A stretch of 64,000 nt of DNA, taken from positions 1 through 64,000 of the forward strand of contig JAUYCF010000094.1 in assembly GCA_030692355.1 (NCBI GenBank). Direction: 5' to 3'. Every line of letters starts with the position of its first letter. Position 1 is the stretch's first letter. A model generated the notes under the pieces. The model saw only the letters and a program-made list of their open reading frames with translations, searched no databases and had not been told where the DNA came from. The translations under genes were made by a program, and so were the position numbers. The stretch is from Thiobacillus sp. (GTDB taxonomy: Bacteria; Pseudomonadota; Gammaproteobacteria; Burkholderiales; Thiobacillaceae). Shown here piece by piece: positions 47,411 through 55,848 of this stretch.

Positions 47411-48826
47411 GTGACAGACAACAAGCAGCCCGCCTCCGACGACGTTCCGATCGAACAGGAACTCTACGCGATCCAGCAAAAGATCCAGCCGCGCGCGGTG
47501 CATGGGGTGTTCGCCAACTGGCGCATCGCGCTGGTGCTGCTGACCCAGGCGATATATTACGGCCTGCCCTGGCTGCAGTGGGACAACCGCCAGGCGGTGC
47601 TGTTCGATCTGGCCGCCCGCAAGTTCTACATCTTCGGGCTGGTATTCTGGCCGCAGGATTTCGTTTACCTGACCGGCCTCCTGGTCCTGGCGGCGCTGGC
47701 CTTGTTCCTGTTCACCGCCGTGGCCGGGCGCTTGTGGTGCGGCTATGCCTGCCCGCAAACCGTGTACACCGAAATCTTCATGTGGGTGGAAAGCTGGCTG
47801 GAAGGCGACCACCTCGCGCGCAGGAAACTCGACAAGTCGCCATGGAGCGCCAACAAGCTGCGCCGCCGTGGCCTGAAGCATTTTATCTGGGTGCTGATTG
47901 CGCTGTGGACCGGCTTCACCTTTGTCGGCTATTTCACCCCGATCCAGACACTGGTGGGCGAAACCCTCAACCTCAGCCTCGGCCCGTGGGAGATGTTCTG
48001 GATTCTGTTCTACGGCTTTGCCACCTGGGGCAATGCCGGCTTCATGCGCGAGCAGGTGTGCAAATACATGTGCCCCTATGCGCGCTTCCAGAGCGTGATG
48101 TTCGACTCCGACACGCTGACCGTCACTTACGACAGTTCGATCGGTGATCCGCGCGGGTCGCGCAGCAAGAAAACAGACTACAAGGCTGCCGGCCTCGGCA
48201 CATGCGTCGATTGTGGCGTCTGCGTGCAGGTCTGCCCCACCGGCATCGACATCCGCAAAGGCCTGCAGAACGAATGCATCGGCTGCGCCGCCTGCATCGA
48301 CGGCTGCGACCAGATCATGGACAAGATGGGCTATCCGCGCGGGCTGATCCGCTACACCACCGAGAACGTGGTGAAAGGAAAATATCCGGACAGCAGCATC
48401 CTGAAACATGTCCTGCGCCCGCGCACCATCATCTACACCGTGCTGCTGGCGCTGCTCTCCGGCGCCTTCGTCTACAGCCTCGCCACCCGCGTTCCGCTGC
48501 GCGTCGACGTGATACGCGACCGCGTGGCACTGTCGAAGGAAACCGACGAGGGCCTGATCGAAAACGTCTACCGCCTGCAGATCATCAACAAGGACGGCCA
48601 GCCGCACCGCTACACCCTCCAGGCACAGGGCATCGACGGCCTGCAGGTGGTGACGGCCGGCCGCGAAATTGCAGCCGCCCCTTTGCAGACCATCGACATT
48701 CCCGTCAGCCTGATTGCCGACCCGGCCGAGCTGAAAGGCCGCTCGATTGAAGTGACGTTCACCCTACAGGCCATCGACGCCCCGCACATCAGGGATGAGG
48801 TCGCCACCAAATTCTTCAACCGCTAG
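47411..48826 (+). CDS. ccoG: CcoG, cbb3 oxidase copper-reduction/assembly protein
   Basis: 471 residues from GTG. Several membrane helices, WCGYACPQTVYTEIFMW, and two ferredoxin motifs CVDCGVCVQVCPTGIDIRKGLQNECIGCAACIDGC, then a periplasmic Ig-like end. CcoG reduces Cu for cbb3 assembly. Starts the second half of the cluster. Confidence 0.94.
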   Translation: MTDNKQPASDDVPIEQELYAIQQKIQPRAVHGVFANWRIALVLLTQAIYYGLPWLQWDNRQAVLFDLAARKFYIFGLVFWPQDFVYLTGLLVLAALALFLFTAVAGRLWCGYACPQTVYTEIFMWVESWLEGDHLARRKLDKSPWSANKLRRRGLKHFIWVLIALWTGFTFVGYFTPIQTLVGETLNLSLGPWEMFWILFYGFATWGNAGFMREQVCKYMCPYARFQSVMFDSDTLTVTYDSSIGDPRGSRSKKTDYKAAGLGTCVDCGVCVQVCPTGIDIRKGLQNECIGCAACIDGCDQIMDKMGYPRGLIRYTTENVVKGKYPDSSILKHVLRPRTIIYTVLLALLSGAFVYSLATRVPLRVDVIRDRVALSKETDEGLIENVYRLQIINKDGQPHRYTLQAQGIDGLQVVTAGREIAAAPLQTIDIPVSLIADPAELKGRSIEVTFTLQAIDAPHIRDEVATKFFNR

Positions 48827-48845
48827 TTTTGATAAGGCAACTGCC

Positions 48846-49379
48846 ATGAATACGCTCAGCGCCCCGACAAGCAAGCCCTGGTATCGCGAACCCTGGCCGT
48901 GGTTTCTCATCAGCCTGCCCGCCACCGCCGTCATCGCCGGCGTAGCGACGGTCTGGATTGCGACCACCAGCGCCGACGGCCTGGTGGTCGGCGATTACTA
49001 CAAGGCCGGACTGGCCATCAACCAGACGCTGGCGCGCGACGACGCTGCGCATGCGCTTGCGCTGACTGCCACCCTGCAACACGACAATGGCATCCTGGCG
49101 CTGACGCTGGAGGGACGCCTGCAGGCCTACCCGGATCGGCTCAATCTCATGCTGGCCCACCCGACCCGTCAGGGGCAGGACCAGATGCTCGTCTTCAGCC
49201 ATGCGGGCGGCGGACACTATCGCACGTCGCTGCCCGCCATGCCGGCCGGCAAGTGGCACGCCCTGCTCTCCGATGCTGCAGCCACCTGGCGGCTTTCCGG
49301 CGTGCTGCACACCCCATTCAGCCTGCCCGTCACGCTTACGACGGATGCTGAATCCACCGTTCAATCCGAGGGATACTGA
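48846..49379 (+). CDS. ccoH: FixH-family cbb3 assembly protein
   Basis: 177 residues: WYREPWPWFLISLPATAVIAGVATVWIA is the FixH anchor, VVGDYYKAGLAINQTLARD follows, then a beta domain. Helps CcoN-CcoP assembly. 19 nt after ccoG. Confidence 0.85.
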   Translation: MNTLSAPTSKPWYREPWPWFLISLPATAVIAGVATVWIATTSADGLVVGDYYKAGLAINQTLARDDAAHALALTATLQHDNGILALTLEGRLQAYPDRLNLMLAHPTRQGQDQMLVFSHAGGGHYRTSLPAMPAGKWHALLSDAAATWRLSGVLHTPFSLPVTLTTDAESTVQSEGY

Positions 49380-49380
49380 A

Positions 49381-49515
49381 ATGGACGTCATACTCAATTT
49401 ATTGTTTGCCAGCCCGATTGGCCTGCTGAGCCTGTTCACCATCCTGTTCATAATCGGCATGGGGATTTACCTGGTGATCTGGTACAGGCGCAGGATGAAC
49501 GACCCCCACGAATAA
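49381..49515 (+). CDS. DUF3149-type small membrane peptide
   Basis: 44 residues: MDVILNLLFASPIGLLSLF, membrane helix, then IWYRRRMNDPHE. Starts two bases after ccoH stop. DUF3149 peptides are often found near oxidase or redox genes; function unknown. Too short for many gene finders. Confidence 0.75.
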   Translation: MDVILNLLFASPIGLLSLFTILFIIGMGIYLVIWYRRRMNDPHE

Positions 49516-49969
49516 TCGCCCAGGGAGACACGCCATGATGCGGCGCCTGATCCCCATTCCGGGGCGGCCGCATCGCAACCGGGTGCCATGCATGTATTAT
49601 GATATGAGCATCTTCAATACTGCTATTGTGTTTTCTTTCGAGACGGCTGGACGGGGGCGCAGGACTGAAACCCGCTTCCTTTTATAATGCCGGTTTAACG
49701 GCTTGCCCCCGAGAGAAACTCCTCGCGGTGCATTTCGTGCCGGAGACATTGCAGCAGGGAAGAATGGCTACACCCAGCACTACGTCAAACCGACCCGCAT
49801 CGGCGCCGAAGTCACAAGCATCGGCATCCGGCTTGCCAGCCCGGCCATCGACCCGATGGTTCGGGGCAGCAATTGCGGGTTTTACAAATAAGCCGTGCCC
49901 GACGCCGGCGGCCGGTCCGACCTCTCTCCCGGGCTTTCCGCGTTGTGGCGTCCTTCTGCGGGGCGATTC
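49516..49969. other. Intergenic stretch before ccoI
   Basis: 450 bp. A 50-codon frame at 49535-49687 has a ribosome-site-like GGGAGA but no recognisable family, and TATAAT at 49683-49688 may be the -10 of a ccoI promoter. The frame upstream of 49970 continues open to a GTG at 49895. Nothing else is supported. Confidence 0.35.
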
Positions 49970-52456
49970 GTGAGCACCTCTCCCGGAATCACGGACGCCC
50001 CGTCTTTTTCGGGCTGCTTTCACTGCGGCCTGCCGGTGCCGGACGGCGCGCACTACCCGATCCAGTTCGAAAACCAGACCAAACAAACCTGCTGCCGCGG
50101 CTGCCAGGCGGTGGCGCAGACCATCATCGACAGCGGCCAGGGCGCGTATTACACCCACCGCACCGCCCTGCCCGCCACCGCGCGCGAGGCCGAAGCTGAA
50201 CTGACGCAGCTGGGCCTCTACGACCTGCCTGAAATCCAGGAAAGCTTCGTCCGCGTCGAGGCGGAACACATCCGCGAGGCCGCGCTGATTCTGGAAAACA
50301 TCGTCTGCGCGGCATGCATCTGGCTGAACGAGCGCCACATCGCCGGCCTGCCCGGCGTGCTGTCGGTGGAGATCAACTACGCTACCCGCCGCGCGCGGGT
50401 GCGCTGGGACAACAGCCGCATTCAGCTGTCGGCGATCCTGAAAGCCGTATCCGACATCGGCTATATCGCGCACCCATTCGATCCCGGCCGCTCCGACGAC
50501 ATCCACCGGCGCGAGCGCAACACCGCGATCAAGCGGCTGTCGATCGCCGGCCTCGGCATGATGCAGGTGATGATGTACGCGCTGCCGACCTACACTGCCA
50601 CCGACATGACCGACGAGATCCGGCTGCTGATGAGCTGGGCGAGCCTGATTCTGACCATCCCGGTGGTGCTGTATTCGGCGTGGCCCTTCTTCATCGGCGC
50701 CTGGCGCGATTTCAAGCGGCGCATGCTGGGGATGGACGTGCCGGTCGCGCTCGGCATCGGCACCGCCTTCGTCGCCAGCGTTTACAGCACCTTCTCCGGC
50801 GAGGGCGAGGTGTATTACGACTCGGTCACCATGTTCGTCTTCCTGCTCCTGACCGGCCGCTTCCTCGAAATGAATGCGCGGCGAAGAGCCGGTGCCGCGG
50901 TCGAGGAACTGGTGAAACTCATCCCCGCCGCCACCACGCGGCTGCCCAACTGGCCGGCGCGCAACGAGGAACAAGTGCCGGTGGCGCGGCTGGTGGTGGG
51001 CGATCACGTGCTGGTGCGCCCCGGCGAAACCTTGCCCGCTGACGGCGAGGTGATCGAGGGCGACAGCGCGGTGAGCGAGGCGATGCTGACCGGCGAATCG
51101 CTGCCGGTGTCCAAGACCGTGCACTCGAAAGTGGTCGGTGGCAGCCTCAACCAGGCCAGCCCACTGGTGGTGCGGGTCGACAAACTCGGTGCCGATACGC
51201 GGCTGGCCTCCATCGTGCGCCTGCTCGACCGTGCGCAAAGCGAGAAGCCGCGCATCGGCCAGCTGGCCGATCGCGCCGCCGCCTGGTTCGTCGGCCTGCT
51301 GCTGGTGATCACGTTCTTCGTCGGCCTGGCGTGGTACCTCATCGATCCGTCCCGCATGCTGTGGATCGTGGTGTCGATCCTGGTCGTCACCTGTCCGTGC
51401 GCACTCGGCCTGGCCACCCCCGCCGCGCTCACCACCGGCACCGGCCGGCTCACGCGGCTGGGCCTCTTGACCACGCGCGGCCACGCGCTGGAAACCCTGG
51501 CGCGCGCCACCGACCTGGTGTTCGACAAGACCGGCACGCTCACCCATGGCCGCCTCTCCGTGCGCCGCGTGCTGCCGCTGGGCGGCCGCAATACGGAAGA
51601 TGTGAGCCGCATCGCCGCCGCGCTGGAAGCAGGTTCCGAACATCCCATCGCGCGTGCCCTGCGCGAAGCCGGCTCGGCAAGCCTCACCGCCAGCGACGTC
51701 CGCAACACGCCGGGGCGCGGCGTCGAGGGCACAATCGACGGCCAGCGCTATCGCCTCGGTTCGCCGCGCTACGCCGCCGCCGGCGAGACGCCGCCGGAAT
51801 CCGAGGGGAGTGCGAGCTGGGTGGCGCTGGCGCAAGGCAACGAAACCATCGCCTGGTTCGCGCTGGCCGACACGCTGCGCGCGGACGCTGCCGCCGCGCT
51901 GACCGCGCTGCAACAACTGGGCGTGCGCCTGCACCTGCTGTCGGGTGACGCCGAGCCTGCGGTGAAGGCGGTGGCGCAGCAGCTCGGCATCACAGAATGG
52001 CACGCCGGCGCATTGCCGGAAGACAAGCTCGCCTACGTGAAATCCCTGCAGCAACAGGGCCGCATCGTCGCCATGGTGGGCGACGGCATCAACGACGCCC
52101 CGGTGCTGGCCGGCGCGCAGGTGTCGATCGCCATGGGCGAAGGTGCCGACGTCGCGCAGGCCGCCGCCGACATGGTGATGCTCGGCAGCCGGCTCGGCAC
52201 CCTGGCCGAAGGCGTCGCACTCGCCCGCAAGACGCAGAAAATCATCCGCCAGAATCTGGGCTGGGCACTCGGCTACAACCTCATCGCCATCCCCGCCGCC
52301 GCACTCGGCTACGTCACACCGTGGATGGCAGGCATCGGCATGTCGGCCAGTTCGCTGCTGGTGGTGCTGAATGCGCTGCGGCTGTCCGATTTCAAACAAC
52401 CGGTGAGGGGTGAGGCGTCAGGGGTGAAGAACGCGGCCCTTACGCCTTACCCCTGA
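49970..52456 (+). CDS. ccoI: CcoI copper-exporting P1B-ATPase
   Basis: 828 residues from GTG 49970 (a GTG at 49895 is the alternative). N-terminal CFHCGLPVP and CCRGC metal site, HMA domain with ENIVCAACIWLN, eight helices, CPC in VTCPCALGLATP, DKTGTLTHG phosphorylation site and GDGINDAPVL. FixI/CcoI moves Cu to the periplasm for the cbb3 centre, not for detoxification. Close to ccoS. The last residues are read from a short G/C repeat. Confidence 0.95.
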   Translation: MSTSPGITDAPSFSGCFHCGLPVPDGAHYPIQFENQTKQTCCRGCQAVAQTIIDSGQGAYYTHRTALPATAREAEAELTQLGLYDLPEIQESFVRVEAEHIREAALILENIVCAACIWLNERHIAGLPGVLSVEINYATRRARVRWDNSRIQLSAILKAVSDIGYIAHPFDPGRSDDIHRRERNTAIKRLSIAGLGMMQVMMYALPTYTATDMTDEIRLLMSWASLILTIPVVLYSAWPFFIGAWRDFKRRMLGMDVPVALGIGTAFVASVYSTFSGEGEVYYDSVTMFVFLLLTGRFLEMNARRRAGAAVEELVKLIPAATTRLPNWPARNEEQVPVARLVVGDHVLVRPGETLPADGEVIEGDSAVSEAMLTGESLPVSKTVHSKVVGGSLNQASPLVVRVDKLGADTRLASIVRLLDRAQSEKPRIGQLADRAAAWFVGLLLVITFFVGLAWYLIDPSRMLWIVVSILVVTCPCALGLATPAALTTGTGRLTRLGLLTTRGHALETLARATDLVFDKTGTLTHGRLSVRRVLPLGGRNTEDVSRIAAALEAGSEHPIARALREAGSASLTASDVRNTPGRGVEGTIDGQRYRLGSPRYAAAGETPPESEGSASWVALAQGNETIAWFALADTLRADAAAALTALQQLGVRLHLLSGDAEPAVKAVAQQLGITEWHAGALPEDKLAYVKSLQQQGRIVAMVGDGINDAPVLAGAQVSIAMGEGADVAQAAADMVMLGSRLGTLAEGVALARKTQKIIRQNLGWALGYNLIAIPAAALGYVTPWMAGIGMSASSLLVVLNALRLSDFKQPVRGEASGVKNAALTPYP

Positions 52457-52465
52457 CCCCTCACG
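52405..52465. repeat. GGGGTGAGG-type inverted repeat at ccoI end
   Basis: GGTGAGGGGTGAGGCGTCAGGGG is answered by CCTTACCCCTGACCCCTCAC, forming a hairpin that covers the end of ccoI and the gap to ccoS. Akin to the elements at 34150 and 36160. Confidence 0.55.
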
Positions 52466-52475
52466 TGCCTCCCCC

Positions 52476-52649
52476 ATGGACATCCTGATCCTGCTGATCC
52501 CCCTGAGCCTCGTCCTCGTCGGCATCATCGCCTGGATCATGCTGTGGGCCGCCAAGAGCGGCCAGTTCGACGACCTCGAAGGGCCGGGACACAGCATCAT
52601 CATGGACGACGACAGCCCGCCAAAATCCGGCGACGACCCCAAGCGCTGA
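52476..52649 (+). CDS. ccoS: CcoS cbb3 oxidase maturation protein
   Basis: 57 residues: MDILILLIPLSLVLVGIIAWIMLWAAKSGQFDDLEGPG is the full FixS/CcoS signature, with the acidic tail. Needed for heme b/Cu insertion. Last gene of the cluster. Confidence 0.92.
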   Translation: MDILILLIPLSLVLVGIIAWIMLWAAKSGQFDDLEGPGHSIIMDDDSPPKSGDDPKR

Positions 52650-52782
52650 AAACCGCCGCTGGGTAATTCGACAAGAAGGCAGTCATTGCGAGCGAAGCGC
52701 GGCGATCCAGCGCATTGATCAGCGCAACCAAAAACGTCGATGCGCTGCGCGCTGAAGCGAAACGGCTGTGATGACTCCCGGA

Positions 52783-53385
52783 TCAGAAGCGGTCCACCAA
52801 CACCACCTCGTCCACAGGAAGCTGGCCTGCCCTGGGCCACGGTTCCCGAACCCGCTTGCCGAGAGCGACGAACATCGCAATGACGTGCCCCTCGGGCAAG
52901 CGGATCAATTTCGCCACCTCATCGAAATCCGACAAATCCATCGGGCACGAATCGTAGCCCATCTCCCTGGCGGCAAGCATCAGCGTCTGGGCGGCAATGC
53001 CGCATGAGCGCATCGCTTCATCACGCTGCGTCTGGGGCCGCCCGCGGTAATACTCGCCGATGGCGGCGACTATGCCCTCGCGGACGTCATCGGACGCATT
53101 GCGCCAATAGCGATCGGGTTCCTTTTCCCACGCATTGACGTCCGCGCAAACAATCACCAGCAAGGAAGCCTCCGTAATTTGGGGCTGCATCCACGACACC
53201 GCGCGAATGGCTTCGCGCAATTCCGGGTTTCGTACCAGTACGAAGCGCCAGTGCTGGATATTGAAAGCCGTCGGGGAAAGCAACGCCAGCGACATGAGTG
53301 CTTCGATTTCCTGCTCGGTAATCACGTGGCCGGGGTCGAATTGTTTGATCGCGCGCCGTGTTTCGATTGCGGTTCTGACATCCAT
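52783..53385 (-). CDS. Nitroreductase-family flavoprotein
   Basis: 200 residues: MDVRTAIETRRAIKQFDPGHVITEQEIEALMSLALLSPTAFNIQHWRFVLV with the FMN-binding RRA/SPTAFN signature, IAAQTLMLAAREMGYDSCPM and FVALGKRV. Reduces quinones or nitro compounds with NAD(P)H; true substrate unknown. The ATG 53385 was chosen since longer reading crosses the operator. Faces hxlR-type regulator. Confidence 0.88.
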   Translation of the reverse strand: MDVRTAIETRRAIKQFDPGHVITEQEIEALMSLALLSPTAFNIQHWRFVLVRNPELREAIRAVSWMQPQITEASLLVIVCADVNAWEKEPDRYWRNASDDVREGIVAAIGEYYRGRPQTQRDEAMRSCGIAAQTLMLAAREMGYDSCPMDLSDFDEVAKLIRLPEGHVIAMFVALGKRVREPWPRAGQLPVDEVVLVDRF

Positions 53386-53446
53386 GCTGCTCTCCCTGGT
53401 GATATGGCCCAATGCCGGAAGACATGCTATCGGGCGGATCCAGTCT

Positions 53447-53481
53447 ATGTAAGTATGCACATTCATGTCATGTACTTACAT
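53447..53481. promoter_or_regulatory. HxlR-type operator
   Basis: ATGTAAGTA and TACTTACAT are inverted with 17 bp between, located between the divergent nitroreductase and HxlR genes. GTAC-rich half-sites like these are typical for HxlR/YodB-type repressors. Confidence 0.6.
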
Positions 53482-53503
53482 TTTGTATACCAAGGAGACT
53501 CCG

Positions 53504-53857
53504 ATGCGCCACAAGCGTTACGACTGTGACTTTGGATGCCCGGTCGAAGCCTGCGTCGAGGTGATCGGCGGCAAGTGGAAAGGGGTCATCCTGTTTCACC
53601 TGCTGGGCGGCACCAAACGGTTCAACGAACTCGCGCGCCTGATGCCTGCGGTGACGCAGAGAATGCTGACCCGGCAGTTGCGGGAACTGGAAGCCGACCA
53701 GGTCGTGGCGCGCAAGGTCTATCCTGAAGTTCCGCCAAAAGTCGAGTACTCGCTGACGGCATTCGGGAAAACGCTTGAGCCGGTGCTGAAAACGCTTCAG
53801 GGATGGGGCGTGGACTATCTGGAACAGATCACCCTGATCAGAAAAGAACGCGTATGA
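53504..53857 (+). CDS. HxlR-family regulator
   Basis: 117 residues: CPVEACVEVIGGKWKGVILFHLLGGTKRFNELARLMPAVTQRMLTRQLRELEADQVVARKVYPEVPPKVEYSLTAFGKTL is the winged helix, with Cys near the start (CDFGCPVEAC) that can sense thiol-reactive compounds. Likely represses the divergent nitroreductase. AAGGAGA upstream of 53504. Confidence 0.9.
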   Translation: MRHKRYDCDFGCPVEACVEVIGGKWKGVILFHLLGGTKRFNELARLMPAVTQRMLTRQLRELEADQVVARKVYPEVPPKVEYSLTAFGKTLEPVLKTLQGWGVDYLEQITLIRKERV

Positions 53858-53887
53858 CGCAGTGTTCCCGAAGAGCCCCCATTCAAT

Positions 53888-54517
53888 ATGAACGCGCCCA
53901 TCCTCTGGTATTTCGCCGACCCGATGTGTTCGTGGTGCTGGGGATTTTCGCCTGCGATCGAAACGCTGCGCGAGGAATACCGCGAGCGGGTCAAAATCGC
54001 GCTGGTGCCGGGCGGGCTGCGGCCGGGCGAAACCGCGCCGCTGACGGCGGCGGGGCGCGAGGACATCCTGCATCACTGGCAGCAGGTGCATGAACGCACC
54101 GGCCAGCCCTTTCGTTTCGACAACGCCCTGCCGCCGGGCTTCGTCTACGACACCGAACCCGCCAGCCGCGCGGTGGTGACGATGGGAGGCATCGAACCGA
54201 CGCTGATCTTCCCCCTGTTCAGGGCAATCCAGAATGCTTTCTACGCCGAGGGGCGCGACGTCACCCAGGCCGGCGCGCTGGCCGAACTGGCAGCAGGGCT
54301 CGGCGTGGATGCCGCCGCATTTCTGCAGGCATTCGACAGCGACGCCGCGCGCGCCAAAACCCAGGCGCATTTCAGGCAGGCGCGGCAGGCCGGCGTGCGC
54401 GGCTTCCCCGCGCTGATCCTGCAGCAGGGCTCGCACTTGCACGCGGTCAGCAACGGCTGCCAGCCCCTTGAGGTCGTGCGCGAGGCAATCGACCGTTCCC
54501 TGCAGCCTGCCGTGTAA
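53888..54517 (+). CDS. DsbA-family thioredoxin-fold protein
   Basis: 209 residues. ILWYFADPMCSWCWGFSP holds CSWC at 14-17, then an insertion of helices and RGFPALIL (cis-Pro). No signal peptide, so cytoplasmic, as in FrnE-like proteins. Possibly works on the same stress as the nitroreductase. Confidence 0.82.
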   Translation: MNAPILWYFADPMCSWCWGFSPAIETLREEYRERVKIALVPGGLRPGETAPLTAAGREDILHHWQQVHERTGQPFRFDNALPPGFVYDTEPASRAVVTMGGIEPTLIFPLFRAIQNAFYAEGRDVTQAGALAELAAGLGVDAAAFLQAFDSDAARAKTQAHFRQARQAGVRGFPALILQQGSHLHAVSNGCQPLEVVREAIDRSLQPAV

Positions 54518-54659
54518 CCCGGATTGTCTATTGATGCACACACAGGGGTAGCGCCGCCCCCGGCGCGAATGCGCGCGCAAATCGCGGCGAGGACGCCGGT
54601 GCATGGTGGTTGCCGATTTATCGGCTTTAGTGCAGTTGGGGCCGGTCGGGCGCAGGATT

Positions 54660-55601
54660 CTACAACTCGAAATCCGCGCCGCCGCCGCGCATGGTGGCGT
54701 CCACCATTTCGCGCGTCAGCTGCGGCGCGAACAGGCGGATGAATTCGTAAACATAACCGCGCAGGTAGGCACCGCGGTGCAGGCCGATGCGCGTGGTGCT
54801 GGATTCGAACAGGTGATCGGCGTCCAGCATGCGCAGGCCCTTGTCTCGCCGGGGGTCGAATGCCATCCGGGCGACAATGCCGATGCCAAGGCCGAGTTCC
54901 ACGTAGGTCTTGATCACGTCCGAGTCGATGGCGGTCAATACCACCCTGGGGGCAAGCGCCTTGCGCTCAAATGCGCGGTTGATGCGCGAACGGCCGGCGA
55001 ACGCGGTGTCGTAGGTGACGACCGGATAGCGCGCGACGGCTTCCAGGGAAAGCGTTTTCTCCTTCAGCAGCGGGTGCCTGAGCGGGGTAATGATGCCGTG
55101 GGTCCACTGGTGGCAGGGCATGCTCACCAGTTCCTTCACTTCGGCGATGGTTTCCGTTGCGATGGCGATGTCGGCCTCGCCCGACATCACCATCTGCGCC
55201 ACCTGGGACGGATTTCCCTGGTGCAGGACGAGGTTGACCCCCGGATAGCGCTGCACGAACGCCTTGACCGTCTGGGGCAGCGCATAGCGGGCCTGGGTGT
55301 GGGTGGTGGCGATCACCAGGCTGCCGCCGCCTTCATTGCTGAAGTCCTTGCCGGCCAGCCTGAGATTTTCCGCCTCCCGCAGAAGGCGCTCGGCAATGGC
55401 GAGAATCGCCTTTCCCGGCTCGGTAATTTCCACCACCCGCTTGCCGTTGCGAACGAAGATGTCGATTCCAAGCTCGTCTTCCAGCAGCCGGATCTGCTTC
55501 GACACGCCGGGCTGGGAGGTGTGCAGCTTTTCCGCCGCCGCCGAGACGTTCAATCCCTGCTTCGCCACTTCGCACAGGTAGCGCAACTGCTGCAGCTTCA
55601 T
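54660..55601 (-). CDS. cysB: CysB LysR-type regulator
   Basis: 313 residues: MKLQQLRYLCEVAKQGLNVSAAAEKLHTSQPGVSKQIRLLEDELGIDIFVRNGKRV is the CysB HTH (the Leu-Asn-Val-Ser variant is characteristic), then the co-inducer domain TTHTQARYALPQTVKAFVQRYP. Activates cys genes under sulfur limitation. Divergent from cysI. Confidence 0.93.
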   Translation of the reverse strand: MKLQQLRYLCEVAKQGLNVSAAAEKLHTSQPGVSKQIRLLEDELGIDIFVRNGKRVVEITEPGKAILAIAERLLREAENLRLAGKDFSNEGGGSLVIATTHTQARYALPQTVKAFVQRYPGVNLVLHQGNPSQVAQMVMSGEADIAIATETIAEVKELVSMPCHQWTHGIITPLRHPLLKEKTLSLEAVARYPVVTYDTAFAGRSRINRAFERKALAPRVVLTAIDSDVIKTYVELGLGIGIVARMAFDPRRDKGLRMLDADHLFESSTTRIGLHRGAYLRGYVYEFIRLFAPQLTREMVDATMRGGGADFEL

Positions 55602-55614
55602 AACGCCCCCTCTT

Positions 55615-55629
55615 ATAACTGCAAGTTAT
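55615..55629. promoter_or_regulatory. Palindrome upstream of cysB
   Basis: ATAACT-GCA-AGTTAT, perfect 6-3-6 palindrome 13 bp before cysB, in an AT-rich stretch. Fits a CysB autoregulatory half-site (ATAAC words) or the divergent cysI activation region. Confidence 0.45.
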
Positions 55630-55848
55630 TTAATAATAGCTTTATATTCTTTTTGTTTCAATTCCAGGATTGTTACCCTGCCGTCCAACGAATTGCGGAG
55701 AACGGGCACGGACTGGATCCGCACATTGGCAGGCCAGGGCGCCAGCTTCATCGCCGGGCTCACGGGAGCGGGCGGCGATGCGCTGATGACCGTGACCGGC
55801 TGACTCTTTAGCGCAACAAACGATTATTTACCCAGGCAGGAGAGCGTC

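Noticed and set aside
49535-49687. 50-codon frame between DUF3149 gene and ccoI
   Set aside because: Has a ribosome-site-like sequence, yet composition and sequence match nothing and a -10-like TATAAT overlaps its end.
49682-52399. 905-codon minus frame opposite ccoI
   Set aside because: Shadow frame: rich in His, Gln, Arg, Ala; the plus strand has every P-type ATPase motif.
55672-55803. Short open frame before cysI ending in FIAGLTGAGGDALMTVTG
   Set aside because: Reads protein-like but has no start codon of normal type and no known family; it may be a relic. Not strong enough to call.
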